Below are positions 9,337 to 17,531 of a stretch of 64,000 nucleotides of DNA, piece after piece. Under the pieces are notes generated by a model. The model saw nothing but the letters and a program-made list of their open reading frames with translations. It did no database searches and was not told the origin of the DNA. Source of the DNA: Modestobacter sp. VKM Ac-2985 (GTDB taxonomy: Bacteria; Actinomycetota; Actinomycetes; Mycobacteriales; Geodermatophilaceae); NCBI RefSeq assembly GCF_026967925.1, contig NZ_JAPVBI010000001.1, forward strand, positions 1,387,894-1,451,893, written 5' to 3'. The translations under genes and the position numbers were made by a program. The first letter of the stretch is position 1. Each line of letters begins with the position of its first letter.

Positions 9337-9407
9337 TTGGCCTGCAGAGCCAACCGACTTGGCCTCACGGGCCAAGTTTCGACTTACTCGTTGGCCGGTA
9401 GAGCCAA
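9337..9407. promoter_or_regulatory. Three 17-bp dyad-symmetric elements (iteron- or operator-like)
   Basis: Three related palindromes at 9337-9353, 9359-9375 and 9391-9407 share TTGGCC, four to five variable bases, then (A/G)GCCAA. Start-to-start distances are 22 and 32 bp. They sit directly downstream of the predicted winged-helix gene that ends at 9413, so that protein is a candidate ligand. Repeated dyads of this kind are seen at operators and at iteron-type origins. Confidence 0.7.
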
Positions 9408-9412
9408 TTTCG

Positions 9413-9793
9413 TCAGCCGTGGACAGCACACGGGTCTGACGACCCCCACGACTTCTGAAAGACGTGACGACTGAGGACCAGACAGCGCACCGTGGACTCG
9501 TCGGTGATGTAGCCGAGTCGCTTCGCGGCCTTGATGGCGTCCGACACGCTGTCTCGTCGGGCCGGTCGCACTTCATCCGTCGTGACGTCGATGGAGCCGA
9601 GCACGTCGGCCAGCTCGCCGGACCGGAAACGCGCATGACCATTCCGGTCGTGCTGTCCCATTGCGGCGAACAGCACTCGGACGGCGAGTGGAGTCACCGC
9701 ACCGTCCTTGGCCCACCGACTCATCTCCCGTTGGGCATAGGCCCCCCACTCCGAGCCGGTAGCGAAGGTGATGCCGCGTTGTGGCGGGCTCAC
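9413..9793 (-). CDS. Predicted winged-helix protein (possible replication or control protein)
   Basis: 126 aa with a GTG start that overlaps the previous stop by four bases (GTGA). Residues 30-95 look like a winged helix: LTPLAVRVLFAAM-like helix, a basic loop, ELADVLG recognition-type helix, then DSVSDAIKAAKRLGYI. The C-terminus contains two Cys. The layout recalls small plasmid replication or copy-control proteins, but I cannot name a family. It lies immediately before the repeat-rich hub, whose three dyads are plausible binding sites. Confidence 0.55.
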   Translation of the reverse strand: MSPPQRGITFATGSEWGAYAQREMSRWAKDGAVTPLAVRVLFAAMGQHDRNGHARFRSGELADVLGSIDVTTDEVRPARRDSVSDAIKAAKRLGYITDESTVRCLVLSRHVFQKSWGSSDPCAVHG

Positions 9794-10167
9794 CGTTGAG
9801 CCTTGGCCATGCGCGCGGCTGCCTCGGCGAAGGTCACCCGATCCCGGTCGCCCGCCTGCTCGATCACGGGCGATGCGTCCTCGCCGGTCTCCCTGAACAC
9901 CCGACGACGCGGGGTCGCCCTACCTCCGACCAGGGCATCGGAGGGGACGTAGGCCCGGGAGTGGACCGTCCACGTCCCGTCCCAACGGCGCTCGACCGAG
10001 ATGGGCACCGGGTGACCGTCGGATCCGAAGTCAGCCTCGATGCTGAACACGGCACCGACCGGTGCTCCCTCGACGTCGGCTCGGGTGAGCACCAGGTCAT
10101 GGCCGGGCAGGACGTCGACCCACCGAGTCAGGTTCCACGGACGGGCGTGTCCCTGATCGGCGGTCAT
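9790..10167 (-). CDS. Hypothetical protein of mobile-element operon
   Basis: 125 aa from the ATG at 10167, chosen because it forms an ATGA overlap with the upstream stop. The first 80 residues read as a beta-rich domain (DLVLTRADVEGAP, VFSIEADFGSDG), the rest is charged and helical. No family is recognised. All genes from 11,031 down to 9,413 are coupled by four-base overlaps, so it is translated as part of one operon with the excisionase-like genes. Confidence 0.6.
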   Translation of the reverse strand: MTADQGHARPWNLTRWVDVLPGHDLVLTRADVEGAPVGAVFSIEADFGSDGHPVPISVERRWDGTWTVHSRAYVPSDALVGGRATPRRRVFRETGEDASPVIEQAGDRDRVTFAEAAARMAKAQR

Positions 10168-10475
10168 GCGGCCCACTCTCCGCCCGTGAGTGACCGCCCG
10201 GGCTCTGCCGGGTCCGAGGGCATCGGGACGTCCGTGGCGGTCATTCCAGAGGCGCTGACGGGCTCACCCGTGCGCCAGCCATTCATGGCGGGAGTGGGCA
10301 GCGCGGCCACCTTCGTGCGACACGACCCGCACGGCGGGTGGACGACGCTGTACCCACACTGAGCCGCCCACGCGGCCTGGGCAGCGCAGGTGTGGCAGTC
10401 CAAGACGGCGAGCCACCGCCGCTTGACCTGATCCCACCGCTTCCCCTGTCGAGGTGACTCAGGTGCGCCCGTCAC
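10164..10475 (-). CDS. Small Cys-rich protein of mobile-element operon
   Basis: 103 aa with a GTG start in a GTGA overlap. The region about 26-53 has Cys residues spaced as CHTC, CGY and PPCGSC, suggesting a zinc-binding fold. The C-terminal 45 residues are Pro/Ser/Gly-rich and probably disordered. Similar small Cys-rich proteins occur beside excisionase and replication genes in actinobacterial integrative elements, but the function is unknown. Confidence 0.6.
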   Translation of the reverse strand: MTGAPESPRQGKRWDQVKRRWLAVLDCHTCAAQAAWAAQCGYSVVHPPCGSCRTKVAALPTPAMNGWRTGEPVSASGMTATDVPMPSDPAEPGRSLTGGEWAA

Positions 10476-10738
10476 AGGGCACCGTCGATCACGAACACGG
10501 TCGGACGCTCCGGGCCGGGCGCGAACACACTGCCGGTCGTCTCCATCCGGCCAGTCAGGATGAAGTCATCAACGTCGTAGATGTCGTAGAGAACGCGGCG
10601 ACCAACCCGGCAGTACGCCGGGCCGATCCCACGGCGACGCCAGGACCGGACCGTGGCCTCCGGCGTCCGGGTGCGGACGGCGACCTCTGCCGTGTCCAGC
10701 CACACGCGGACGGGTCCGGTGCTGTGCTGGGCGATCAC
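10472..10738 (-). CDS. Excisionase-like helix-turn-helix protein (second copy)
   Basis: 88 aa from the GTG at 10738, which forms a GTGA overlap with the upstream stop; a longer frame to 10828 is a shadow. The centre has the MerR/Xis-type pattern: WLDTAEVAVRTRTPEATV, then SWRRRGIGPAYCRVGRRVLY and DVDDFI. Proteins of this kind bind att or promoter DNA of integrative elements. Together with the preceding gene it forms a pair of adjacent related HTH proteins, suggesting duplication or heteromeric binding. Confidence 0.7.
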   Translation of the reverse strand: MIAQHSTGPVRVWLDTAEVAVRTRTPEATVRSWRRRGIGPAYCRVGRRVLYDIYDVDDFILTGRMETTGSVFAPGPERPTVFVIDGAL

Positions 10739-11031
10739 AGCTGACCCACCGGGTTGACGCGGTTGGCGGCCAGATAAGCCAGCAGGTCGACGCGGAGGTA
10801 GACCACGCGCCGCCCCACGTAGGACCACGCCGGACCACGGCGCTCCATACGCATCCGGGCGAGGGTTCCGGGACGGAGCCGGAGGTAGTTGTGCGCCTCC
10901 CGGTCGGACAGGACGTCGGTCGGTGCCGGGTCCGGGATCGTGGTGACGTAGTCGGTCGCCTCGCTCTGAGGCGCGGCGGGGACGAGCGCGATGCCGTCAT
11001 CGCGGGCGGGGGTGGTGTTGCTAGGGGACAC
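10735..11031 (-). CDS. Excisionase-like helix-turn-helix protein (first copy)
   Basis: 98 aa from the GTG at 11031, which has GGAGG six bases upstream; the longer frame to 11106 lacks a ribosome-binding site. After a disordered N-terminus of about 40 residues comes the Xis/HTH-17 pattern: LSDREAHNYLRLRPGTLARM, RRGPAWSYVGRRVVYLRVDL. It is the first gene of the overlapping minus-strand operon and the closest gene to the tRNA remnant, the usual position of an excisionase near an attachment site. No integrase accompanies it in the window. Confidence 0.7.
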   Translation of the reverse strand: MSPSNTTPARDDGIALVPAAPQSEATDYVTTIPDPAPTDVLSDREAHNYLRLRPGTLARMRMERRGPAWSYVGRRVVYLRVDLLAYLAANRVNPVGQL

Positions 11032-11093
11032 GGAGAGCCTCCACGGAGGTCGTGGAGGGTTCCCTACTGACGACGCGCTAGGCGGAGTCCACA

Positions 11094-11125
11094 GAGAACC
11101 CCCCAACTGAATGGGTGGGGTTCTC
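11094..11125. terminator. Inverted repeat upstream of the element operon
   Basis: GAGAACCCC and GGGGTTCTC form a 9-bp stem around a 14-nt loop. It lies 63 bp upstream of the first excisionase-like gene, so it may instead be an operator; the role is uncertain. Confidence 0.4.
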
Positions 11126-11657
11126 CGGGCCTGCTACGCCTTGCGCTCCCGCCGTGCTGCGCTTCGTAGTCATCCAGAGGTACTGCGGCTTTAGGGCACT
11201 TACACCGTCGACCGTGCTTGTGTGCAGCTCCACCCGGGCGGTTCAGGTGGGGTTGCTCTCGACGTGGACGACAATACACGTCCGATCACTGAACGTGGAA
11301 ATTTGATCACCTTCCGTCACGTGCGCCACAGCAATCCCGAACGCCTCAGGAGTCTCAACATCCCGGTTGGCGACGGCCCGACGTCTGCGGAACAGGGAGG
11401 CGGCTCGACGGCAGAGGGTGAGTGATGAGGGCTCGGGGAGCGACGTCCCCGCTTAGTGGCTGGGTGGCGGGACGACGGTGCCCGGTGGGATGGTGAGCCG
11501 TCCGGTGAGCCCACGCTCGGCTCACGTCTTACTGACGGAATTCCGGTCTAGCCGTACCCATGCCCGTTTGACTCCGTTGTTCCTCGATCGCGCGTACACG
11601 CAGGTCAGTGCCCAATGCGGTTGGACTGACGTTGATCGACCTGTCAGTCTCTAGGAT
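11126..11657. other. Non-coding junction between element operon and attachment site
   Basis: About 530 bp without a credible gene. The short open frames lack ribosome-binding sites and resemble nothing. This is where the promoter of the minus-strand operon and arm-type integrase sites would be expected; I did not identify individual sites. Confidence 0.4.
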
Positions 11658-11692
11658 TCGCAGGGTTATAGGTTCAAGTCCTATCGGGGGAG
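11658..11692 (+). other. tRNA 3' remnant (attachment site, right border of island)
   Basis: The sequence folds as the 3' part of a tRNA: a variable loop GGGTT, T-stem ATAGG, T-loop TTCAAGT, T-stem CCTAT, then acceptor strand CGGGGGA and discriminator G. Upstream there is no matching 5' acceptor strand (TCCCCCG expected) and no D-arm, so it is not a functional gene. The acceptor end resembles actinobacterial tRNA-Asn, but the anticodon part is not preserved and the identity is tentative. A terminator follows directly, as behind real tRNA genes. Confidence 0.7.
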
Positions 11693-11701
11693 CAGGCCAA
11701 G

Positions 11702-11735
11702 CCCTGACCAGCATTCTTCGCTGGTCGGGGTTTTC
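11702..11735 (+). terminator. Rho-independent terminator behind the tRNA remnant
   Basis: Stem CCCTGACCAGC / GCTGGTCGGGG (one G-T pair) with a 7-nt loop is followed by TTTTCTTGT. It is presumably the original terminator of the target tRNA gene. Confidence 0.85.
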
Positions 11736-11866
11736 TTGTCTCCTCCGCACGGCAGTTCGGGGCACTCGTCACCGGTGGCCGGAGGTGCGCTGTGGGCCGT
11801 CCACCGCTGCCGCTGGGCGGTGACTCACGGCGGGCTCTCCGTCTCGGAGGCGCTTAGGCTCGCGGC

Positions 11867-12844
11867 ATGGCGTCCAACCGCAAGCCACTGGACGACCTCC
11901 GCGAGACCGTCGGTCGCCTGAGCGATCAACTCCCGCGGCCCGGTCTGCGGGGCGTGGACGACCTGGTGAGTGACCTCTTCGGCGGCCGCCCGGGGCCAGC
12001 TCGGCCGCTGTCCGTGGTGCAGGCGGAGCTCGATGGGCTGGTCGGCCTGGTGGCGGTGAAGGAGCAGGTGCGGGCGCTCGTCGCCTTCCTCCAGGTGCAG
12101 GCGCGCCGCAAGGCGCACGGGCTGCCCGAGGCGGCGACGTCCCAGCACCTGGTGTTCCTCGGGAACCCGGGCACGGGCAAGACCACGGTGGCGCGGCTCC
12201 TGGCCGAGATGTACCGGGCGGTCGGCTTGCTGCAGAAGGGCCACCTGGTGGAGGTCGATCGGGCCGCTCTGGTCGGGCAGTACGTCGGTGCGACCGCGAT
12301 CAAGACCGACCGCGTGATCCGCCGGGCGCTCGACGGCGTCCTGTTCATCGACGAGGCGTACTCGCTGTCCCCGGAGGGCGACGGCCGGCTGGACTTCGGG
12401 CCGGAGGCGATCGAGGTCCTGCTCAAGCGCATGGAGGACCACCGCCACCGTCTGGTGGTGATCGTGGCCGGCTATCCCCGGCTGATGGAGCAGTTCCTGC
12501 TCTCGAACCCCGGCCTCCGCTCACGGTTCGCCCGCGAGATCGAGTTCCCCGACTACTCGACGGACGAGCTCGAAGCGATCTTCACCAACGTCCTGGCTCA
12601 GCACGAGTACGTGCTCGAGGCTGGCGCCGAGGTGACGCTCCGCCGCACCCTCGGCGGCCTCACCTCGGATCAGGAGTCCGGTAACGCGCGCTTCGCTCGC
12701 ACGCTGTTCGAGCAGGCCCTCAACCGCCAGGCGCTGCGGCTGACGAGCGAGGACGGCCGCAGTGTGGATGCGCTCGACCGTGCCGACGTGTCGACGCTCA
12801 CCGCGAGCGACATCGCCGAGGCTGCGCACACGCTGGGCGAGTAG
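11867..12844 (+). CDS. CbbX/SpoVK-type AAA ATPase
   Basis: 325 aa. A classical AAA domain starts about residue 60: Walker [10 protein letters not shown] (about 99-107), Walker [11 protein letters not shown] (about 159-168), a conserved [15 protein letters not shown] segment and the second-region motif [13 protein letters not shown]. This matches the CbbX/SpoVK family (also related to EccA ATPases of type VII secretion). Members remodel protein complexes; the substrate here is unknown, as no RuBisCO or ESX gene is near. The N-terminal 55 residues are a short specific extension. It is the first chromosomal gene right of the island border and lies 73 bp before the UvrA-like gene. Confidence 0.85.
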   Translation: MASNRKPLDDLRETVGRLSDQLPRPGLRGVDDLVSDLFGGRPGPARPLSVVQAELDGLVGLVAVKEQVRALVAFLQVQARRKAHGLPEAATSQHLVFLGNPGTGKTTVARLLAEMYRAVGLLQKGHLVEVDRAALVGQYVGATAIKTDRVIRRALDGVLFIDEAYSLSPEGDGRLDFGPEAIEVLLKRMEDHRHRLVVIVAGYPRLMEQFLLSNPGLRSRFAREIEFPDYSTDELEAIFTNVLAQHEYVLEAGAEVTLRRTLGGLTSDQESGNARFARTLFEQALNRQALRLTSEDGRSVDALDRADVSTLTASDIAEAAHTLGE

Positions 12845-12917
12845 CCGACGCACGGAGCCGGAACGCATCAGTGTCGATGCCCCGCGCGGGGCCCCAGCGG
12901 CAGCCGGCGTCAGGCTG

Positions 12918-15452
12918 GTGACCGTGATCGACGAGCACGGCCCTGCTGCCGTCCACCAGGCAGATCACTTCGTCCGGGTCCGCGGTGCACGCGAGCACAA
13001 CCTGCGCAACGTCGACGTCGAGGTGCCCCGGGACGCGATGGTCGTCTTCACCGGCGTCTCCGGCTCCGGGAAGTCGTCGCTGGCCTTCGGCACGATCTAC
13101 GCGGAGGCGCAGCGCCGGTACTTCGAGTCCGTCGCCCCGTACGCCCGCCGGCTCATCCAGCAGGTCGGAGCTCCGGCCGTCGACGAGATCACCGGGCTGC
13201 CGCCCGCCGTGGCGCTGCAGCAGAGCCGGGGCGCGCCCAGCAGCCGCTCCACCGTCGGCACCGTGACGACGCTGTCCAACTCGCTGCGCATGCTGTTCTC
13301 CCGCGCCGGCACGTACCCGCCCGGGACGACCGAGCGGCTGGACTCCGACGCCTTCTCGCCGAACACCTCCGTAGGGGCCTGCCGGGAGTGCTCCGGCCTC
13401 GGTCGGGTCCACCTGGTCACCGAGGCCTCCCTCGTGCCCGACCCGTCGCTGAGCATCCGGGACGGCGCGATCGCCTCCTGGCCCGGCGCCTGGCACGGCA
13501 AGAACCTGCGCGACATCCTGGTCGAGCTCGGCCACGACATCGACCGGCCGTGGCGGGACCTGCCTCAGGCCGAGCGCGACTGGATCCTCTTCACCGACGA
13601 GCAGCCCGAGGTCACCGTGCACCCGGTCCGCGGGGTGGGCCAGGTGCAGCGGGACTACCAGGGCAGGTACACCGGCGCGCGGGCCCTGGTGCTGCACACC
13701 CTGGCGAACTCCAAGAGCCCGACCCTGCGCCAGCGGGTCCTGCGCCACGTCCGCACCTCGCCCTGCCCGGTGTGCGGCGGCAGCCGGCTCCGTCCCGAGT
13801 CGCTGGCCGTCACCTTCGCCGGCAAGAGCATCGCCGAGCTGGCCGGGCTGCCGCTGACCGCGCTGGTCGAGACGTTCCGGGTGGCCGCGCAGGCTCCCGG
13901 CACCACCGCCGCGTGGGCCGCGGCGGATTCGGGGGAGACCACCGACGTCGCGGTGCGCATCGCCGCCGACCTCGTCGCCCGGATCGAGGTGCTCACCCGG
14001 CTGGGCCTGGGCTACCTCAGCCTGGACCGGACCACGCCGACGCTCTCCCCGGGCGAACTGCAGCGGCTGCGGATCGCCACCCAACTGCGGTCCGGGCTGT
14101 TCGGCGTGGTCTACGTGCTGGACGAGCCGTCGGCGGGGCTGCACCCGGCCGACGCCGAGCCGCTGCTGGAGGTGCTCGACCAGCTCACTGCGGCCGGCAA
14201 CTCGTTGTTCGTGATCGAGCACGACATGGCGCTGGCCCGCCGGGCGGACTGGATCGTCGACGTCGGCCCGCACGCCGGGGAGCGGGGCGGCCGGGTGCTG
14301 TACAGCGGTCCGGTCGCCGACCTGGCCGAGGTCGAGGAGTCGGTGACCCGGCGCTTCCTCTTCGATCGGACACCCGTGCCGAGCCGGCCGCGGCGGCAGC
14401 CCTCCGGGCAGCTGCGGCTGCGCGGCATCGACCGGCACAACCTGCGCGACGTGGACGCCGACGTCCCGCTGGGCGTCTTCACCGCGGTCACTGGCGTCTC
14501 CGGCTCGGGGAAGTCGACCCTGGTCAGCCAGGTGCTCACCGACGTCGTCGCCCGGCAGGTCGGCTCACCTGCGACGGCCGACGCTGACGACCCTGCCGCC
14601 GACTCCGACGACGATGTCCAGGACACCGAGGGGGCGGCGATGCGGGCCGAGGGGCTGGACGCCGTCGACCGCCTGGTGCGGGTCGACCAGAAGCCCATCG
14701 GGCGCACGCCGCGGTCGAACCTGGCCACCTACACCGGGCTCTTCGACGCGGTGCGCAAGCTGTTCGCGGGCACCGACGAGGCGCGGGCGCGCGGCTACAG
14801 CGCCGGGCGGTTCTCCTTCAACGTGGCCGAGGGGCGCTGCCCGACCTGCCAGGGCGAGGGGTTCGTCACCGTCGAGCTGCTGTTCCTGCCCAGCACCTAC
14901 TCGCCCTGCCCCACGTGCGCCGGTGCGCGGTACGACCCGGAGACCCTGCAGGTGACCCACCGCGGCAAGAACATCGCCGAGGTGCTCGACCTGACCGTCG
15001 AGGCGGCGGCGGACTTCCTCGCCGACCTGCCCTCGGTGGCCACCAGCCTGCGGGTGCTGCAGGAGGTGGGCCTGGGCTACCTGCGCCTCGGCCAGCCGGC
15101 AACGGAGCTGTCCGGTGGTGAGGCGCAGCGGGTGAAGCTGGCCAGCGAACTGCAGCGGGCCCGCCGCGGGCACACCCTCTACGTCCTGGACGAGCCGACC
15201 ACTGGGCTGCACCCCGCCGACGTGGAGCTGCTGGTGCGCCACCTGCACCAGCTCGTCGACGCCGGCAACACCGTGGTGGTGGTCGAGCACGACATGGACG
15301 TCGTCGCGGGCGCCGACTGGGTCATCGACCTGGGCCCCGGGGCGGGCGACCAGGGCGGTCGCATCGTGGCCGCCGGCCCTCCCGAGCGGGTCGCCGCCGC
15401 CGCGGAGAGCCGGACGGCCCGCTTCCTGGCCCCCCGGCTGCCGGCGTCCTGA
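12918..15452 (+). CDS. UvrA-like excinuclease ABC subunit A paralogue
   Basis: About 844 aa; start at GTG 12918 (GTG 12924 is equally possible), because UvrA similarity begins shortly after ([17 protein letters not shown]). Two ABC ATPase modules are present, each with Walker A GVSGSGKS and Walker [15 protein letters not shown]. The signature of the first half is altered to LSPGELQR, the second is standard LSGGEAQR. Zinc-finger cysteines are present ([28 protein letters not shown]). The protein is shorter than housekeeping UvrA (about 950 aa) and lacks a clear UvrB-binding insertion, like the UvrA2 group associated with drug or damage tolerance. A substrate is not deducible. Confidence 0.85.
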   Translation: MTVIDEHGPAAVHQADHFVRVRGAREHNLRNVDVEVPRDAMVVFTGVSGSGKSSLAFGTIYAEAQRRYFESVAPYARRLIQQVGAPAVDEITGLPPAVALQQSRGAPSSRSTVGTVTTLSNSLRMLFSRAGTYPPGTTERLDSDAFSPNTSVGACRECSGLGRVHLVTEASLVPDPSLSIRDGAIASWPGAWHGKNLRDILVELGHDIDRPWRDLPQAERDWILFTDEQPEVTVHPVRGVGQVQRDYQGRYTGARALVLHTLANSKSPTLRQRVLRHVRTSPCPVCGGSRLRPESLAVTFAGKSIAELAGLPLTALVETFRVAAQAPGTTAAWAAADSGETTDVAVRIAADLVARIEVLTRLGLGYLSLDRTTPTLSPGELQRLRIATQLRSGLFGVVYVLDEPSAGLHPADAEPLLEVLDQLTAAGNSLFVIEHDMALARRADWIVDVGPHAGERGGRVLYSGPVADLAEVEESVTRRFLFDRTPVPSRPRRQPSGQLRLRGIDRHNLRDVDADVPLGVFTAVTGVSGSGKSTLVSQVLTDVVARQVGSPATADADDPAADSDDDVQDTEGAAMRAEGLDAVDRLVRVDQKPIGRTPRSNLATYTGLFDAVRKLFAGTDEARARGYSAGRFSFNVAEGRCPTCQGEGFVTVELLFLPSTYSPCPTCAGARYDPETLQVTHRGKNIAEVLDLTVEAAADFLADLPSVATSLRVLQEVGLGYLRLGQPATELSGGEAQRVKLASELQRARRGHTLYVLDEPTTGLHPADVELLVRHLHQLVDAGNTVVVVEHDMDVVAGADWVIDLGPGAGDQGGRIVAAGPPERVAAAAESRTARFLAPRLPAS

Positions 15453-15681
15453 CCCCCGCCCTCCGCTCCTCGTCGTGCGGGCCACGACCGTCATGGCGAC
15501 TCGCGGGTGAAGTGCTCCTGCTCAGGTCGGAGAACCGGGCCGGGGCCATCCCTCGTGCCGCGCCAGGACGACGCGCGAGCGCCACCGACCCCTTGTGACC
15601 CGTGGCACAGTTCCCGCCAGATCGCTGCGTCGTCCCACGATGTTGCGGTCGGCTGCCGTCCGCATCCGAGAGAGGAACTCG

Positions 15682-17478
15682 ATGACCCTGTCAGCACCGC
15701 AGGAATCGACCCCTGCTGAGCCCGCCGTGACCACCGACGTCCTGGTCGTGGGCTCCGGCCCGGCCGGGGCGTCGGCAGCGCTGCTCCTCGCCACGTACGG
15801 GACGTCGACGCTCCTGGTCACCAAGTACGGCCGGCTGTCCGACACCCCCCGAGCGCACATCACCAACCAGCGCACGATGGAGGTGATGCGGGACGTGGGC
15901 CTGGAGGAGCGGCTCATGCGCGAGGCGACGCCCTGGGAGTCCATGGGCAACACGACCTTCTGCACCAGCCTCGCGGGGGAGGAGCTCGGCCGGATCCCCT
16001 CCTGGGGCACCGACACGGTGCGGCACGCCGACTACGAGCTGCAGAGCCCGACCTCGATGCTGGACGCCCCGCAGACGATCACCGAGCCGATCCTGGTCCA
16101 GGCCGCGCAGGAACGCGGGGCGCGGGTCCGGTTCGACACGAGCTACGTCTCGCACGTCCAGGACGACGACGGCGTCACGACGACCCTGCAGGACCGGCTG
16201 ACCGGCCTCCAGTACACCGTCCGGTCGAAGTACCTGGTCGGGGCCGACGGCGCGCGCAGCCAGGTGGCCGCGGACCTCGACCTGCCGTTCGAAGGGCCGG
16301 GCGCGGTCGGTGGCGCGCTGAGCATCGTCTTCGAGGCCGACCTCTCCCGGTTCGTGGCCCACCGGCCCTCGGTCCTCTACTGGATGCTGCAGCCGGGGGC
16401 CGAGCGCGAGGGCGTCGGGCTGGGCGTGCTCCGCATGATCAAGCCCTGGAACGAGTGGATGCTCATGTGGGGCTACGAGGTCGCCGGCGGCCCACCCGAC
16501 CTCAGCGACGAGGTCGTCCGCGAGCTGGCGGTCGCGCTCGTCGGCAGCGACGACTTCGAGATGCGGGTGAAGTCCCGCTCCCCGTGGACGGTGAACCACC
16601 ACTTCGCCACCACCATCGCCCGCGGGCGGGTCTTCTGCGCCGGCGACGCGATCCACCGCCACCCACCGACCAACGGCCTGGGCTCGAACACCTCCATCCA
16701 GGACTCCTACAACCTGGCCTGGAAGCTGGCCCACGTGGTGGCCGGGACAGCGGACCCGTCGCTGCTGGACAGCTACGACGCCGAGCGGGCACCGATCGCC
16801 CGGCAGGTCGTCGAGCGGGCCAACCAGAGCATCGCGGACACCGGCCGGATCCTCAGCGCGCTCGACCTGGAGCACACCGAGGCAGCGGCACTGGAGCGCC
16901 AGCTCGCGCTCTGGAAGTCGCCGGGACCGGAGGGCGAGAAGATCCGCACGGCGCTCCGGGAGGCGATCGCCTACAAGGCGCACGAGTTCGACGCCCACGG
17001 GGTCGAGCACAACCAGCGCTACGCCAGTTCGGCGGTCGTCGGCGACGGGACGTCGATGCCGGAGTACCGCCGGGACCCGGTGCTCTACGCCCAGCCGACC
17101 ACCTGGCCCGGCGCCAAGCTCCCGCACACCTGGGTGACCCGGGACGGGCACCGCATCTCCACCCTCGACCTGGTGGGCCGGGGACGGTTCAGCCTGGTGA
17201 CCGGCATCGGCGGTGAGGCGTGGCTGGCCGCAGCCCGCACGCTCGGCGACGAGCTCGGGCTGCCGATCACCCCCGTCTCGATCGGGCCGGGTCAGCCCGT
17301 CGAGGACCCGTACGGCACGTGGGCCGACCTGCGGGAGATCGAGGACGGCGGCGTCCTGCTCGTCCGGCCGGACGGGTACGTCGCCGCCCGCTACCCGTCC
17401 ACGCCGCCGTCGGAGCAGCAGGCCTCCGACTGGCTGGCGGGTGCGCTGCGCACCGTGCTCGGCCGCCAGGAGGGCTGA
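15682..17478 (+). CDS. FAD-dependent class A aromatic monooxygenase
   Basis: 598 aa from the ATG at 15682 preceded by GAGAGGAA. The Rossmann motif VVGSGPAGASAA lies near residue 24, the GADGARS motif near 187, and the FAD-ribityl motif GDAIHRHPPTNGLG near 320. These define a PheA/TfdB-type flavoprotein hydroxylase (2,4-dichlorophenol monooxygenase-like). The last 170 residues form the usual C-terminal thioredoxin-like domain. It would use NAD(P)H and O2 to hydroxylate a phenolic substrate; which one is not visible. No ring-cleavage gene is adjacent. It is convergent with ctlX across a perfect hairpin. Confidence 0.85.
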   Translation: MTLSAPQESTPAEPAVTTDVLVVGSGPAGASAALLLATYGTSTLLVTKYGRLSDTPRAHITNQRTMEVMRDVGLEERLMREATPWESMGNTTFCTSLAGEELGRIPSWGTDTVRHADYELQSPTSMLDAPQTITEPILVQAAQERGARVRFDTSYVSHVQDDDGVTTTLQDRLTGLQYTVRSKYLVGADGARSQVAADLDLPFEGPGAVGGALSIVFEADLSRFVAHRPSVLYWMLQPGAEREGVGLGVLRMIKPWNEWMLMWGYEVAGGPPDLSDEVVRELAVALVGSDDFEMRVKSRSPWTVNHHFATTIARGRVFCAGDAIHRHPPTNGLGSNTSIQDSYNLAWKLAHVVAGTADPSLLDSYDAERAPIARQVVERANQSIADTGRILSALDLEHTEAAALERQLALWKSPGPEGEKIRTALREAIAYKAHEFDAHGVEHNQRYASSAVVGDGTSMPEYRRDPVLYAQPTTWPGAKLPHTWVTRDGHRISTLDLVGRGRFSLVTGIGGEAWLAAARTLGDELGLPITPVSIGPGQPVEDPYGTWADLREIEDGGVLLVRPDGYVAARYPSTPPSEQQASDWLAGALRTVLGRQEG

Positions 17479-17490
17479 ACCCGCGCGTGC

Positions 17491-17531
17491 CCCGGTCGTC
17501 CGCAGGAGCAACGAGCCTGCGGACGACCGGG
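17491..17531. terminator. Perfect 16-bp hairpin, bidirectional terminator
   Basis: CCCGGTCGTCCGCAGG and its exact reverse complement flank a 9-nt loop between the convergent monooxygenase and ctlX genes. There is no T tract. Confidence 0.8.

Larger units (their letters stand above)
8785..9412. other. Repeat-rich non-coding hub of the element (possible origin or control region)
   Basis: 628 bp without a credible gene between two minus-strand genes. It holds, from right to left, three 17-bp dyads (9337-9407), a 9-bp inverted repeat GGAAATCCC/GGGATTTCC (9298-9326), a 67-bp tandem duplication (9078-9211), and a 7-bp hairpin GCCTGCC/GGCAGGC (8972-8992). Such a density of direct and inverted repeats is typical of replication origins, transfer origins or multi-operator control regions; which of these it is cannot be decided from sequence alone. 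Confidence 0.6.
1..11657. mobile_element. Integrated genetic island (right part; left end outside window)
   Basis: The block ends at a tRNA 3' remnant (11,658-11,692) whose 3' end points to the chromosome, as left by site-specific integration into a tRNA gene. It contains two excisionase-like HTH genes, a repeat-rich non-coding hub that could be an origin or regulatory region, and cargo of clearly lower G+C (NACHT-LRR protein and neighbours). No integrase is visible, so the integrase gene and intact tRNA are inferred to lie left of position 1. It is also possible that the lower-G+C cargo and the excisionase operon belong to two different elements. Confidence 0.6.

Noticed and set aside
9103-9642. 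Minus-strand open frames sharing an identical 20-residue segment
   Set aside because: The shared segment is only the translation of the 67-bp duplication; no ribosome-binding site and the frame runs across the dyad elements.
11126-11657. Possible integrase remnant beside the attachment site
   Set aside because: All frames on both strands were read; none shows tyrosine or serine recombinase motifs.
11658-11692. Functional tRNA gene
   Set aside because: No 5' acceptor strand, D-arm or paired anticodon stem can be found within the required distance upstream.
12798-14438. 546-aa open frame antisense to the UvrA-like gene
   Set aside because: Shadow frame of a high-G+C gene: Arg/Gly/His/Val-rich low-complexity translation and no ribosome-binding site, whereas the plus strand encodes a clear UvrA-like protein.
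15691-17511. 606-aa open frame antisense to the flavin monooxygenase
   Set aside because: Shadow of the monooxygenase; composition is typical of reverse-frame translation (many Arg, Gly, Val, Asp, His) with no motif.
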